In this document: positions 42,736 to 51,991 of the stretch, piece by piece
How the letters are laid out: every line of letters begins with the position of its first letter
Position numbering within the stretch: position 1 is the stretch's first letter
From: Candidatus Eisenbacteria bacterium
GTDB taxonomy: Bacteria; Eisenbacteria; RBG-16-71-46
Length of the DNA: 64,000 bases
Reading direction: 5' to 3'
NCBI GenBank assembly: GCA_020847735.1
Contig: JADLBL010000008.1
Span: forward strand, 62,001 to 126,000
The notes under the pieces: model-generated
The model's input: only the letters and a program-made list of their open reading frames with translations
Databases searched by the model: none
Told to the model about the DNA's origin: nothing
Program-made: the position numbers and the translations under genes

Positions 42736-42759
42736 TTTATGGGCAGTTGCACATTATGC
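42736..42759. repeat. RIT left terminal repeat
   Basis: TTTATGGGCAG-TTGCAC-ATTATGC; counterpart of the inverted repeat at 51938-51963. Confidence 0.75.
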
Positions 42760-42762
42760 TCA

Positions 42763-42809
42763 GAAGGTCAGGGAGCCCGGCGCAGTACGCCGACTTCTCC
42801 CTGGCCTTC
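42763..42809. repeat. Inverted repeat inside the left RIT end
   Basis: GAAGGTCAGGGAG and CTCCCTGGCCTTC pair at 12 of 13 positions round a 21-nt loop. It lies downstream of the cargo operon and may stop its transcription. Confidence 0.4.
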
Positions 42810-42894
42810 CTTCACATAACTACTCCCACCTGAACCTCGCACGCCCACTCGACTACTGCGCGGCCTTAAGGGTCCGCCCAGTACGCAGTCACTT

Positions 42895-43413
42895 CTACCT
42901 GCGCTTGCGGATTTCGGAGATCATGGCCGAACGCGTGCCCATGTCTAGCCTGGTCCCGTGTTTGAGGACGATTGTGCAGGTCACCTTGTCACCGGGCATC
43001 GCCCCCAGCGCGGCGTCATCACCGACGCTATGGCCGCGGCCAGAAGCGGACCACGACGCCACGACTGCGACCCGAATTGAAGCTGGCTTCCTCGCTGTCA
43101 TGGTCAGCCGATACGATCCGGTCGTCGGTTCTCGGACGTAGAATCTGGTGTAGTCGAGGCTGTCCGGCACCCCGCCTACCTCGGGAACGTCGAGTCGCTG
43201 ACATCCTTTGAAGGTGCTCTCCCTTCCCGCTGGAGTGATCAGGCTGGCGCGCCCTGCTGGGTCAAGTAGTACAAGGTCAGCGTACATCCCGGTCACGGTG
43301 ATGGAGAGATACGCGTCGGGCCTAGGCCCGCTACGCTCTACGATGGGGGCTGCGGCCGCTAGTGCCAAGATGGACAGTACGAAAAGGACAAGAGCCAATG
43401 GTCGCTGGAGCAT
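42895..43413 (-). CDS. Exported cargo protein, unrecognised
   Basis: 172 aa. Signal peptide PLALVLFVLSILALAAAA, then a beta-rich domain (DAYLSITVTGMYADLVLLD ... SYRLTMTARKPASIRVAVV) ending in KRR. It follows directly after the stop of the C39-like gene (43414), so both are probably co-expressed. Family unknown. Confidence 0.6.
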   Translation of the reverse strand: MLQRPLALVLFVLSILALAAAAPIVERSGPRPDAYLSITVTGMYADLVLLDPAGRASLITPAGRESTFKGCQRLDVPEVGGVPDSLDYTRFYVREPTTGSYRLTMTARKPASIRVAVVASWSASGRGHSVGDDAALGAMPGDKVTCTIVLKHGTRLDMGTRSAMISEIRKRR

Positions 43414-45762
43414 CTACTCGCTCCGAGAGTCGAGACGCAAGCAACGCGCCACGATGGTCTCACCGGCGGCCTGAAGGCGAACGAAGTACAGCCCAGCCCG
43501 CATGAGAGTTCCAACGTCCCCGCGCCCATCCCACACCTCAACGTACGACCCGGCCGCGAGGACTCCGTCGGTCAGGGTGCGCACCCGTCGTCCGCTCACA
43601 TCGTAGATGTCGATGCGGCTCTTTCCACCGAAGGGCAGATTGAACGCGATTCGGGAACTCCCCGCCGAAGGATTGGGCGCAATGCGCATACGCAGGCTCG
43701 ACGGGGTTGCTTCCTCAAGCACCCCGACGGTCGAGTTCAGGGTGAGGGCGACAGGGTTCGGCGCTGCGGGGTCGACCGTCATGCCGAAGTAGCCCCTGCC
43801 ACCGTTAGAGAGCGTTGCGCTCACGGCGACACCGCGCGCGGAGCCAAGGCCGTCTCGGTAGGTTGCGCTAAGTGCCATCGCCCCCGCGGCGGACGCCGTA
43901 GCTGTAAGCGCATAGGTCGTGGGGCCACTTACCGGCAAAACGATGAGATCGGCTGGGACGTTGTCAGAGGCCGGTGCTGTGGAGTTCCCAGGCTGCGCTT
44001 GTCGGACGGCGATGGCACCCGGAATGTTTGTTGAGTAGTCGTCGGTCACGGAATCGTAGGTGAGCACCTCGCCACCCGAACCCGTGAATTGCAGGTGCGC
44101 GTTTCCCGTCTGCCAGAGAGTCACGGTCGCGGGTTCAGTCTGAACGCCCGTTGCCGCAAAGGGGCCAGCCTGGGGCTCGGATCCGGGAAGTAGGCGTCCA
44201 ACCCACGCACCAACAAAGCGATTTGCGTAGGACGCGAAGAGACTCGAGAGACCTGTCAGGTCAATCGGATTTGCGATCCCATACGTGCCGCGCGCCGCAT
44301 GAGCTGACACGAACGCGGGACGCCATCCCGCTGACAGCACCCAGTGGGGGTTGGTCTTGCTTTCGCCGACGAAGAGAAGCGACGGCAGCGAATCGATCAT
44401 CGCCGATTCCACTGCCTGCGCGGGGCTGTGTGAGGGCCCAAAGTAATCAAAGCCCAGCTTGGTCGTGCTCGTCGCAGTCGCGAGTCTCGCGACCTTGTCC
44501 ACGTTCACCCCGCGGTACACCCATCCCTGCTGCCCCGGAGCAATCGGCAAACCCAAGTCGGGATGCGTGAGAATCAGGGCGTGAGCGCTGTCCACCACGG
44601 TGAAAGTGGCCAAGGCACCGCTGTAGTTCTCCGAAGTGCGATTCACGACGAAATCCGACCAGTTGCTAATCGCCAGGGAGGGCAATCCTGGCGGCGGGCT
44701 AATGGTCACTGTATCGCCCACGGCCTGCCCGCTTACTGCGACAATCTTGCACACGGCCTCGGGCTCGAAGCCTTGGTCCATCTGCATCGCGGCGTTCAGG
44801 GCAGGAACGCTGATCGGCGTTCCAACGTAAGTAAGCGCCGTAGCCAGATCAGCAAGGAAACAGCCGTACCCTCCGACCGTATGGTACGAGCCGACGATTG
44901 CTCCCGTCACGGGATCCTTGTAGCCACCATAATCATCACCGGAATAGGATTGCCCGCTCTGGTATTGTGGCACGATGCCCGCCCCCGTGCGGCTCTGCAG
45001 GTCGAATCGTGGCCACAGCGAGACCGCGTATAGTCTGCACCCCGCGTAGATGTGCGGCACGAAAGTACTGCAGAAGTGATCCAGGCTGATTGCCTCGACG
45101 CGGATCTTGCTGACCTTCTTCGGGACGCGTGGCAGGCGCAGTTCCTGCATGTCCAGGTAGTAGCCACCCGAGGCATAGAGCTGAACGACTAGCGGATCGT
45201 ACGGCAAGCTTGTTGCCGGGAAGATGACGGTTGAGCCGCAGTTCACGTTGCTCTGAACGAAGTTGCGCACGTGCTGCTCGACGTTCAGTGTCGCAGCCCA
45301 CGTCGAATTGTCCTCGTAGGTTACGGTCACGGTCGTCAGCGGCTTCAGGAAGTCGTAGAACTGATCGAATCCCGCGAAGACTAAGTAGGCGTTCACGCTG
45401 ACGGCGACTGAAGTCGTCAGCCGCGGTGGGATGACGGCAAACTCGGCGTACGACGCTGGCGTTGCGCCGTTGACCTCCATGCCGGTTGCATCGTTGGGCT
45501 GGAGATTCAGGAGCGCCACTGTGTCCGTCACGCTTCCCACTGTGTGGAGCACCAAGTAGGCGGTGTCACTGAGCGACACCGGATAGAGGTTGACGTGATC
45601 CGTGGTGCCCGCCGCTCCACTTCGGTCGGCGTAAAGCGAGAACGTCTTGAACGCCGCGGCGTCGTTCGATGGCTGCGCCTGACCAACAGCGAGGCGGGCA
45701 TCGCTCGCAATGGCAAGAAGTACAACGAGCACTACGCTCTTTGCTTGCACGCGAGTCGTCAT
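43414..45762 (-). CDS. Exported C39-like cysteine peptidase with C-terminal FlgD/T9SS-like sorting domain
   Basis: 782 aa. ATG at 45762 with GGAGGGCCGCG upstream; ORF extensions before it lack support. Signal peptide (KSVVLVVLLAIASDARLAVG). A papain-like (peptidase C39_2) core is suggested by GGYGCFLADLATALTYVG (catalytic Cys) and TNPHWVLSAGW (His). The C-terminal 90 residues (RIAPNPSAGSSRIAFNLPFG ... GLYFVRLQAAG) form a FlgD/T9SS type A-like sorting domain, which would attach or export the protein at the outer surface. Cargo of the RIT element. Confidence 0.7.
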   Translation of the reverse strand: MTTRVQAKSVVLVVLLAIASDARLAVGQAQPSNDAAAFKTFSLYADRSGAAGTTDHVNLYPVSLSDTAYLVLHTVGSVTDTVALLNLQPNDATGMEVNGATPASYAEFAVIPPRLTTSVAVSVNAYLVFAGFDQFYDFLKPLTTVTVTYEDNSTWAATLNVEQHVRNFVQSNVNCGSTVIFPATSLPYDPLVVQLYASGGYYLDMQELRLPRVPKKVSKIRVEAISLDHFCSTFVPHIYAGCRLYAVSLWPRFDLQSRTGAGIVPQYQSGQSYSGDDYGGYKDPVTGAIVGSYHTVGGYGCFLADLATALTYVGTPISVPALNAAMQMDQGFEPEAVCKIVAVSGQAVGDTVTISPPPGLPSLAISNWSDFVVNRTSENYSGALATFTVVDSAHALILTHPDLGLPIAPGQQGWVYRGVNVDKVARLATATSTTKLGFDYFGPSHSPAQAVESAMIDSLPSLLFVGESKTNPHWVLSAGWRPAFVSAHAARGTYGIANPIDLTGLSSLFASYANRFVGAWVGRLLPGSEPQAGPFAATGVQTEPATVTLWQTGNAHLQFTGSGGEVLTYDSVTDDYSTNIPGAIAVRQAQPGNSTAPASDNVPADLIVLPVSGPTTYALTATASAAGAMALSATYRDGLGSARGVAVSATLSNGGRGYFGMTVDPAAPNPVALTLNSTVGVLEEATPSSLRMRIAPNPSAGSSRIAFNLPFGGKSRIDIYDVSGRRVRTLTDGVLAAGSYVEVWDGRGDVGTLMRAGLYFVRLQAAGETIVARCLRLDSRSE

Positions 45763-45914
45763 CGCGGCCCTCCGTTTGGGCGCGAGGTGCCGGCTTGCTC
45801 GCTGAGCCGGCATCGCCGGCCCCGGCACGGATGTGCGTCGAGAGCGAGAACCGCTCGCCCCTTGAGAGCTAAGACTACACCCGGTGCGACACGGGTCAAT
45901 GCCTCCTTGGTGGA

Positions 45915-46931
45915 TCACAGCGAGTCAAGCCACGCCAACAGCGCCGCATCCCTCCTCCATCGTGGCGGCCGTGATGGACGCGCAATGCCATCGACCTGCT
46001 CAAGAGCCTGTCGCTTGGTCTCGACATTCGCCTGAGCGTAGAGGAACGTCGTGTCGAGGTGCGAGTGCCCCAGCCAGCTCTGGATCACGGTGACGTCGAC
46101 GCCGGCGGCGACGAGGTGGACGGCCGCCGTGTGCCGGAACGTGTGCGGCGTGACGCGCTTCTCGCGCAGGTGCGGATGCAGTCGCTCGGCGGCGATCACG
46201 TACTGGCGGAGCCGAAGCCGCACACCCGAGGCGTGTAGTGGCTGGCCAAAGCGGTTGGTGAAGAGCGGCTCATCCAGGCCACGCGGACAGCGCCCGAGCA
46301 AGGCGCCGATGAGGTCGGCGGTCTCGGGCCAGAGCGGGCAGATGCGTTCCTTCCGGCCCTTCCCCATGAAGCGGACCTGGGCCGGAGCATCGAGCCGGGT
46401 GGCGCTCGGCGTCAGGGTGAGGGCTTCCTGAATCCGGGCGCCGGTGTTGTAGAGCAGCGCCAACAGTGCGTGGTCACGCTGGCCGGTGAGACTCTTCCGA
46501 TCTGGCTGGGCCAGGATCGCGGCGACCTATTCGGGATCGAGGTAAGTGATCGATCGACGCGTCGACCGCTTTGTCGGAATCCTCAGCACGGCCGCACACT
46601 GCTCCGCCACGAATGGCTCGCGCGCGGCTACGAACAGGAAGAAGCTGCGCAGCGCCGCCAGCCGACAGTTGCGCGTGCTGACGCTGCCGTGCCGCACGCG
46701 CTCAACATGCTCGAGGAACGCCAGCACCTCGACCGCAGTGAGATCAGCGAAACCGAGAGCGGCCACCTCGCGGCGGCGGCGTCCGGCCACAAAGCGCAGG
46801 AATAGGCGCCAGCTGTCGCGGTAGGCATGGATCGTGTGGGGTGAGGCGTCGCGCTGCCGGGCCAGCCAGTCGTGGAAGAATGCCTGGAGCAGTTGCGGGA
46901 GCGACGGGGTCGTGAGCATGATGTCCTCCAT
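45915..46931 (-). pseudogene. RIT recombinase C, amber-interrupted
   Basis: Tyrosine recombinase of about 337 codons from ATG at 46931. One in-frame TAG at 46527-46529 falls inside YLDPE-stop-VAAIL, where relatives have Glu (GAG to TAG is one change). Downstream sequence keeps the catalytic R (YNTGARIQEAL), HTFRHTAAVH and WLGHSHLDTTFLYA. Unless amber is suppressed it is dead. Confidence 0.85.
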
Positions 46932-47696
46932 CGAGGCTGGCGAGGAGCGCCGCACCGTGGGCGCGGAAACGCTCGCTCGCCAGGCCGAGCAACTCCTGGG
47001 TGATGGTGAGATAGACGAGCGTCGCGTGGATGTCGCGGTGCCCGAGATAGGTTGAGAGGTAGGGCAGTCGGCTCTGCGGGTTGATCCCTTGTCGGTACCA
47101 CTCGAGCATCCGGTGGACGACGAACGTGTGGCGAAGATCGTGGACGCGAGGCCCGCGACGGCCCGCCTCCGGCTTGAGGCCCGCGGCGCGGATGACGAGG
47201 CGCAGGAGTTGTTCGGCAGTGATGTACGCGTAGCCACCCGACTCGTGGCAGAACAGCCGCGCATCGGGCTGTTGCGAGAGCCCGGCCCGTGCTCGCAGTT
47301 CGAGGTAGTCGCTGAGGGCGGCCACAACCGTCGGCTTGATCGGCAATCGGCGGGACTTGAAGAACTTGGTCTCGCGGATCTCGAGCGAGTTCTCCCCGGG
47401 CCGGAGATCACGCAGTTCCAGCCCGACGATCTCGCCCATCCGCAGGCCGACGCAGTAGCCCAGGACGATCATGGTGTGGAGCGTCGGCGGACGCAGTGGA
47501 GCGTGCGGCGATGGGAACTCGCGTGCCGTGCGCAGCAGGAGCCCGATCTCTTCGCGCGAATAGATGTGCGGGCGGCGCCGCTGTCGGAGCACGGCTTGCT
47601 TCAGCAAGCGGTCGAGAGCCGGCGGAGCCGGGACCTGCTGGTCGACCCGCTGCAGGGCTCGCAATAGCGTCCGTCCGATCCGGACGTGTTCGTACT
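46744..47696 (-). pseudogene. RIT recombinase B, C-terminal part (split by IS21)
   Basis: Continues the frame from 50001-50588: AVQY joins EHVRIGRTLLRALQRVD after removal of the IS and one GTACT. Catalytic motifs: CVGLRMGEIVGL, HDLRHTFVVHRML, YLGHRDIHATLVYL. Joined length about 511 aa. It overlaps the start of recombinase C by about 190 bp. Confidence 0.85.
47692..47696. repeat. Target-site duplication GTACT (left)
   Basis: Second copy at 50001-50005; flanks the IS21 element. Confidence 0.85.
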
Positions 47697-47749
47697 TGTG
47701 AACGAACATGGAAAAGTGATCCATCCCGAACATTGAAAAGTAGACCACC
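47697..47749. repeat. IS21 left end
   Basis: TGTGAACGAACATGGAAAAG followed by a second GAACATTGAAAAGTAGACC copy; mirrors the right end. Confidence 0.8.
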
Positions 47750-47842
47750 CCTGTCGGGGGGCTCCGCCGGGGCCACGACCCGACACGCCGTAGGCTGACC
47801 CTCCGAGAGGGCGCGTGGAGCGCCCCGGTCCGGAGGGAGCCG

Positions 47843-49120
47843 ATGGTCCGACAGGAGGTCTGGATGGACATCAAGCTGATGCACCGGCAGGGCCAGTCCC
47901 TGCGACAGATCGCCCGGGTCACCGGGCTCTCCCGCGTGACGGTGCGACGCATCCTGAGCTCGCCGGCGCCCAAGGGCTATGGCCCGCGCCGACCGCGACC
48001 GAGCAAGTTGGAACCGTACGTTTCCCGGGTCGAGGCGCTGCTGGCCGAACGCCCGCGCTCGACCGCGAGTTGGTTGCACCGCCAACTCGGCCGCGAGGGC
48101 TTCGCCGGCTGCTACGAGACGGTGAAGCGCTGGGTCCGCGAGCGGCGACGCGAAGAGCGGGCTCGCGCACGAGCGTGCGTGCGCTTCGAGACTGCAGCCG
48201 GGATCGAGGCGCAGTTCGACTGGAAGGGCCCGGTCCGCGGCCTGATCGAGGGGCAGCCTGGCCTGCCGGTGCACTTCTTCCGCTTCGTACTCGCGTGGTC
48301 GCGCGCGCGCTGGACGCTGGTCGTGCCCGACCTTCGGCTCGCCGCGACGCTGGCGGCGATCCGCTGGGCGTTCGAGCGTGCCGGCGGCGTGCCGGCCCGG
48401 CTGGTGCCCGACAACCCGAAGACGCTGGTGCTGCGGCCCAAGCCGCATCTCGAGATGCACCCGCAGTTCCTCGCGTTCTGCCGTCACTACGGCTGCGAGC
48501 CCGACCCGGCCTGGCCGTATCACCCCGAGCGCAAGGGCAAGACCGAGCGATCGCTGCGGGACCTCGACGAGGAGGGCGTGCTCGGGACAACCTACCCGAG
48601 CGTCGCCGCGCTGCAGGCGGCGGTCAGCGGCGTCGACGCGCTGCGCTTGGAGCGCGTGCACACCACCACGGGCGAAGCCCCCGCGGCGCGACTCGAACGT
48701 GAGCGTGCGGCGTTGCAGCCGCTACCCGAGATCGCGTTCGATCCGCGCGTCGCCGAGATCCGGCGCGTCCTGTCCGACTGCACCGTCAGCCTGCACGGTG
48801 CGCGTTACTCGGTGCCCTACGTGCACGTCGGCCGACGCGTCGTGCTCAAGGCCGATCCGCTCGGGGACCAGCTCGAGATCTTCGCGGGCGCCGAGTGCGT
48901 GGCGCGTCATGCGCTGGCCTCGCGCGGCACCTGGACGGTGCTCGAGGAACACGTGGCGCCGCTGCGCCGGCCACGCTTCGAGCGGTTGCGCGAACGGGCT
49001 GCGGTCGCGACGCCCGCACCGACCCCGCCGGCGCCGCGATCGGTCGTGCCGTGGCCGCTCGAGCGCGTCGAGCAGCGCGACATCGCCGCGTACGAGCAGG
49101 CCGTGGGAGGTCCGCGATGA
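47843..49120 (+). CDS. istA: IS21 transposase
   Basis: 425 aa. ATG at 47843 with GGAGGGAGCCG. N-terminal HTH (SLRQIARVTGLSRVTVRRIL), then DDE core: first Asp in EAQFDWKG, second in LVPDNPKTLV, Glu in HPERKGKTERSL. Cuts and joins IS ends together with IstB. It appears intact. Confidence 0.95.
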   Translation: MVRQEVWMDIKLMHRQGQSLRQIARVTGLSRVTVRRILSSPAPKGYGPRRPRPSKLEPYVSRVEALLAERPRSTASWLHRQLGREGFAGCYETVKRWVRERRREERARARACVRFETAAGIEAQFDWKGPVRGLIEGQPGLPVHFFRFVLAWSRARWTLVVPDLRLAATLAAIRWAFERAGGVPARLVPDNPKTLVLRPKPHLEMHPQFLAFCRHYGCEPDPAWPYHPERKGKTERSLRDLDEEGVLGTTYPSVAALQAAVSGVDALRLERVHTTTGEAPAARLERERAALQPLPEIAFDPRVAEIRRVLSDCTVSLHGARYSVPYVHVGRRVVLKADPLGDQLEIFAGAECVARHALASRGTWTVLEEHVAPLRRPRFERLRERAAVATPAPTPPAPRSVVPWPLERVEQRDIAAYEQAVGGPR

Positions 49121-49905
49121 GTCAGCCGACCTACGATCGTCTCGTCACCCATCTGGACCGGCTCGGGCTGGTGCGCGCCAAGGACATCCTGCCCGAGGTC
49201 TTGAAGGCGGCGGAGCAAAACGCCGATGGCCATGCCGCCGTGCTCGATCGGCTGTTCGAGGAGGAGATCGCCGCCCGCGAGGAACGCCGCATCCGCGGCT
49301 CGCTGCGCCTGGCCGGGCTGCCGTTCGTGCGCACGCTCGACACGTTCGACTTCGCCTTCCAGCCCTCGCTCGATCGGGCGCAGGTCCTCGACCTCGCCTC
49401 GCTGGCGTTCCTCGCGCGCAAGGAGAACGTCCTGCTGCTCGGGCCGCCCGGCGTCGGCAAGACGCACCTCGCCGTCGCACTCGCCATCTGCGCGTGCCAG
49501 AACGGCGCCTCGGTCTACTTCACCACGCTCGACGACATGATCCGCAAGCTGGCAGCCGCCGATCGTGTCGGCAAGCTCGACGCCAAGCTGCGCACGTTCA
49601 CGACCAAGAGCCAGCTGCTCGTCGTCGACGAGGTCGGCTACCTGCCGCTGACGCGAGCCGAGGCCAACTACCTCTTCCAGGTCGTCTCGCACCGCTACGA
49701 ACGCACCAGCGTGATCCTGACGTCGAACAAGTCGGTCAGCGAGTGGCCGGAGGTCTTCGGCGACCACGCCATCGCCACCGCGATCCTCGACCGGCTGCTG
49801 CACCACAGTCACGTGCTCTCGATCAAGGGCAACAGCTACCGGCTCCGCGAGCGGGCCATCGCTGCGACCCGCGTCCCCGAACCCCAACCCGTACCGGTGG
49901 CGTGA
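49117..49905 (+). CDS. istB: IS21 helper ATPase
   Basis: 262 aa. ATG at 49117 overlaps the istA stop (ATGA). Walker A GPPGVGKTHL, Walker B LLVVDEVGYLPL. AAA+ protein needed for IstA target selection. Intact. Confidence 0.95.
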   Translation: MSQPTYDRLVTHLDRLGLVRAKDILPEVLKAAEQNADGHAAVLDRLFEEEIAAREERRIRGSLRLAGLPFVRTLDTFDFAFQPSLDRAQVLDLASLAFLARKENVLLLGPPGVGKTHLAVALAICACQNGASVYFTTLDDMIRKLAAADRVGKLDAKLRTFTTKSQLLVVDEVGYLPLTRAEANYLFQVVSHRYERTSVILTSNKSVSEWPEVFGDHAIATAILDRLLHHSHVLSIKGNSYRLRERAIAATRVPEPQPVPVA

Positions 49906-49949
49906 GGACCCCGGACGACCCCGTCCACACACCGCCCCGCCCCAGGGGG

Positions 49950-50000
49950 TGGTCCACTTTTCAATGTTCGAAGTGGTCTACTTCTCAATGTTCGTTGACA
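49950..50000. repeat. IS21 right end
   Basis: Inverted counterpart of the left end: GTCCACTTTTCAATGTTCG and CTACTTCTCAATGTTCGTTG then ACA. Confidence 0.8.
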
Positions 50001-50005
50001 GTACT
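50001..50005. repeat. Target-site duplication GTACT (right)
   Basis: Second copy at 47692-47696. Confidence 0.85.
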
Positions 50006-50588
50006 GGACTGCCGGCGAGCGGGGCTCGGCGGCGTAGGCGTGGATCAGACCATCGAGCGGCTCCGTGTCAGCCCCGGCTCGCTCCTGGGCAAAGCGGTCC
50101 AGGCGGAGGTACGGCTTCTCGTCGCACTTGTATCCGAGTGCCCGCATGCGCTCGACGTGATCCCGCAGCGCCGGGCCAACGTGGCTGCCGTAGCGAGGTG
50201 GTGGCCGCAGTCGTGCGAGAGCTGCGTCTGGATCCTCACTGAGCAGAGCGGGCACGATCGAGCGTGTTCCGCGGGGGCGACACGCCGCACGCAGTTCCGC
50301 AAACGGGTTGGCTTGCAGGTGGCCGCCGGCCACCAACCAGTCGAGGAAGGTGTCAACGATCTGGGCACGTCGGATCACGAGGGAGCGCGGCGAGACCGTG
50401 TCTCCCGCCCGCAGCCATGACTCGATCACTCCTCGGGACAGGGTCGTCGTCCGCGATCGCGCCATTACGAACCGCTGGAAGCGTCGCAGGACCGAAGCAC
50501 AGCGTCGCCGCGAACGCAGGCCCCGATAGCCGAGTTGATCGACGTACTGCTTGAGCAGTGCGAACGAGGCATCCGGCCAGCCAGTCAT
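50001..50588 (-). pseudogene. RIT recombinase B, N-terminal part (split by IS21)
   Basis: ATG at 50588 overlaps the stop of recombinase A (ATGA). It contains the SAM-like DNA-binding half (LLKQYVDQLGYRGLRSRRRC) but no catalytic residues; the frame continues into the IS for a few codons only. The C-terminal part is at 46744-47696. Confidence 0.85.
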
Positions 50589-51835
50589 GGCGTCACCTCC
50601 GGTGGCAACTCCAGCCCGACGTCGCGAAGGTCCTCAGTGGCGAGCTTGAGGTAGCTGTCGGTGGAGCTCGGTGAGCGGTGGCCGAGGATGTCGCTGATCG
50701 CCTTGAGCGAGACGGCCGCACGCAAGAGGCTGACCGCCCGGGCGTAGCGGAAGGCGTGGCAGCCGTGCTTGCCAGTCGGGGTGATCCCGGCCTGGCTTAG
50801 GCGTCTCCGGACGATGGAACCCAGCGACGATCCGCACGCGAAAGGTCGGTAGGGCGCGCGGGTAAAGAGAAACACCTGGCGATGCTCACTTCGAGGCCGC
50901 ACGTGCTCGAGGTAATCGAGGATCGCGCGTCCGACGGGCGCCAGCAGCGGCAACTGCGATGGGCGATGGCTCTTGGACTGCGTGATCGAGAATCGCTCCC
51001 GCCGCCAATCGATGTCGTCGAGTCGCAGTCGGGTGATCTCACCTGCGCGCAGCCCGTAGGTCGAGAGCAGAAGCAAAATCGCGTAGTCGCGCCGACCAAC
51101 GTCCGAGCGGTCACGGCGCGTCGTTGTGAGCATCGCCCTCACCTCTGCCTCCGTGAACGCCGAGGGGATGCCCTCGTTCCAGTAGAGCGGCGGGCGCGTG
51201 ACGCATGCAGACAGGTCGCGACCAATGAAGCCGGCGCCGTGGAGGTATCGCAGGAAACTGCGCAGCCCCTGACACACGCCAACGCGGGTCGCGCGCCGAA
51301 TCCCGGGCGCGCGCCAGGCCAGGAAGCCGTCGAGATCGGTCGGACCAAGCCCCTGAAGCGAGGCCGGACTTGCCCGAGTGCCAAGCCAGTCGAGGAATCG
51401 GTCGGCGGTACACCAGTCCTTGGTGAAGGTCAGGACAGAGAGCCCACGGATCTCCATCATCCAGTGGCGGTAGCCGTCATGCAGTTCCTTGCGGAATCGC
51501 TCGCGTGGGGTCGCTGGCGGCGGTGGAGGTGGTGGCCAGCTCCCTTGCGCCAAACGAAAGAGCAGGTGGATGGGCGCCGCATGACGCGTGAGCCATCCAC
51601 CTGCGTTGGGATCTCGGCCGTGGCGCCGCTGGAAACGGCGGCGCTCGGCCGCAAGGTACGAACTGACGTGGGAGCACTGGGCGCTGCTGATGTCGACACG
51701 TCGGCGTTGCAGGAACGCGAGGAAACGGCGTGTCGTGGCACGAAAGCGCTTGAAGGTCTCGACCGTGTAACCGTGTGCGGCCAGGTGGACCCTGCCGCGT
51801 TCCACCCACGGCTCGTCCGAATCGAAGCGCGTCAT
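50585..51835 (-). CDS. RIT recombinase A (tyrosine recombinase)
   Basis: 416 aa. ATG at 51835 with GGGGAGGTGCACC. Catalytic residues: Arg in STYGLRAGEITRL, HxxR in HGCHAFRYARAV, His and Tyr in LGHRSPSSTDSYLKL. First gene of the trio and the only one left intact. Confidence 0.88.
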   Translation of the reverse strand: MTRFDSDEPWVERGRVHLAAHGYTVETFKRFRATTRRFLAFLQRRRVDISSAQCSHVSSYLAAERRRFQRRHGRDPNAGGWLTRHAAPIHLLFRLAQGSWPPPPPPPATPRERFRKELHDGYRHWMMEIRGLSVLTFTKDWCTADRFLDWLGTRASPASLQGLGPTDLDGFLAWRAPGIRRATRVGVCQGLRSFLRYLHGAGFIGRDLSACVTRPPLYWNEGIPSAFTEAEVRAMLTTTRRDRSDVGRRDYAILLLLSTYGLRAGEITRLRLDDIDWRRERFSITQSKSHRPSQLPLLAPVGRAILDYLEHVRPRSEHRQVFLFTRAPYRPFACGSSLGSIVRRRLSQAGITPTGKHGCHAFRYARAVSLLRAAVSLKAISDILGHRSPSSTDSYLKLATEDLRDVGLELPPEVTP

Positions 51836-51937
51836 GGTGCACCTCCCCGGGTTGGAACCGGAATGGTGCACCCCTCCCGTTATGTTGAGGAACAGTGGTT
51901 CGATCTGTCGGCCGGGGCGGCTTCTGTGGCGTCAGAT

Positions 51938-51987
51938 GCGCATAATCAGGCCCTGCCCATAATGCCGGTTATGACGAGGTACGCATA
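51938..51987. repeat. RIT right terminal repeats
   Basis: Contains GCGCATAAT-CAGGCC-CTGCCCATAAT (51938-51963), the inverted counterpart of the left end, plus an outer pair GGTTATG / CGCATAAG within 51968-51990 that could be the recombinase core site. Confidence 0.7.
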
Positions 51988-51991
51988 AGCG
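51988..51991. repeat. Target-site duplication AGCG (right)
   Basis: Matches 42730-42733. Confidence 0.75.

Larger units (their letters stand above)
47697..50000 (+). mobile_element. IS21-family insertion sequence
   Basis: 2,304 bp with istA and istB, ends TGT[G/C]AACGAACAT...ACA, and a GTACT target duplication. Two tandem terminal repeats (GAACAT[T/G]GAAAAGT[G/A]) at each end are typical of IS21. Confidence 0.92.
42734..51987. mobile_element. RIT (recombinase-in-trio) element with exported-protein cargo
   Basis: 9,254 bp inserted in a DUF932 gene. It carries three tyrosine recombinase genes in a row on the minus strand (51835 to 45915), the usual RIT arrangement, plus two cargo genes (42895-45762). 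Both ends carry a TTATGGGCAG-N6-ATTATGC repeat in inverted orientation; the right end has 24 extra outer bases. Without the IS21 copy it would be about 6.95 kb. RITs are normally just the three genes, so the cargo is notable. Confidence 0.85.

Noticed and set aside
47408-48661. 417-codon minus-strand frame crossing the IS21 left end
   Set aside because: It is the antisense of istA joined to part of the recombinase B region; no domain is recognisable.
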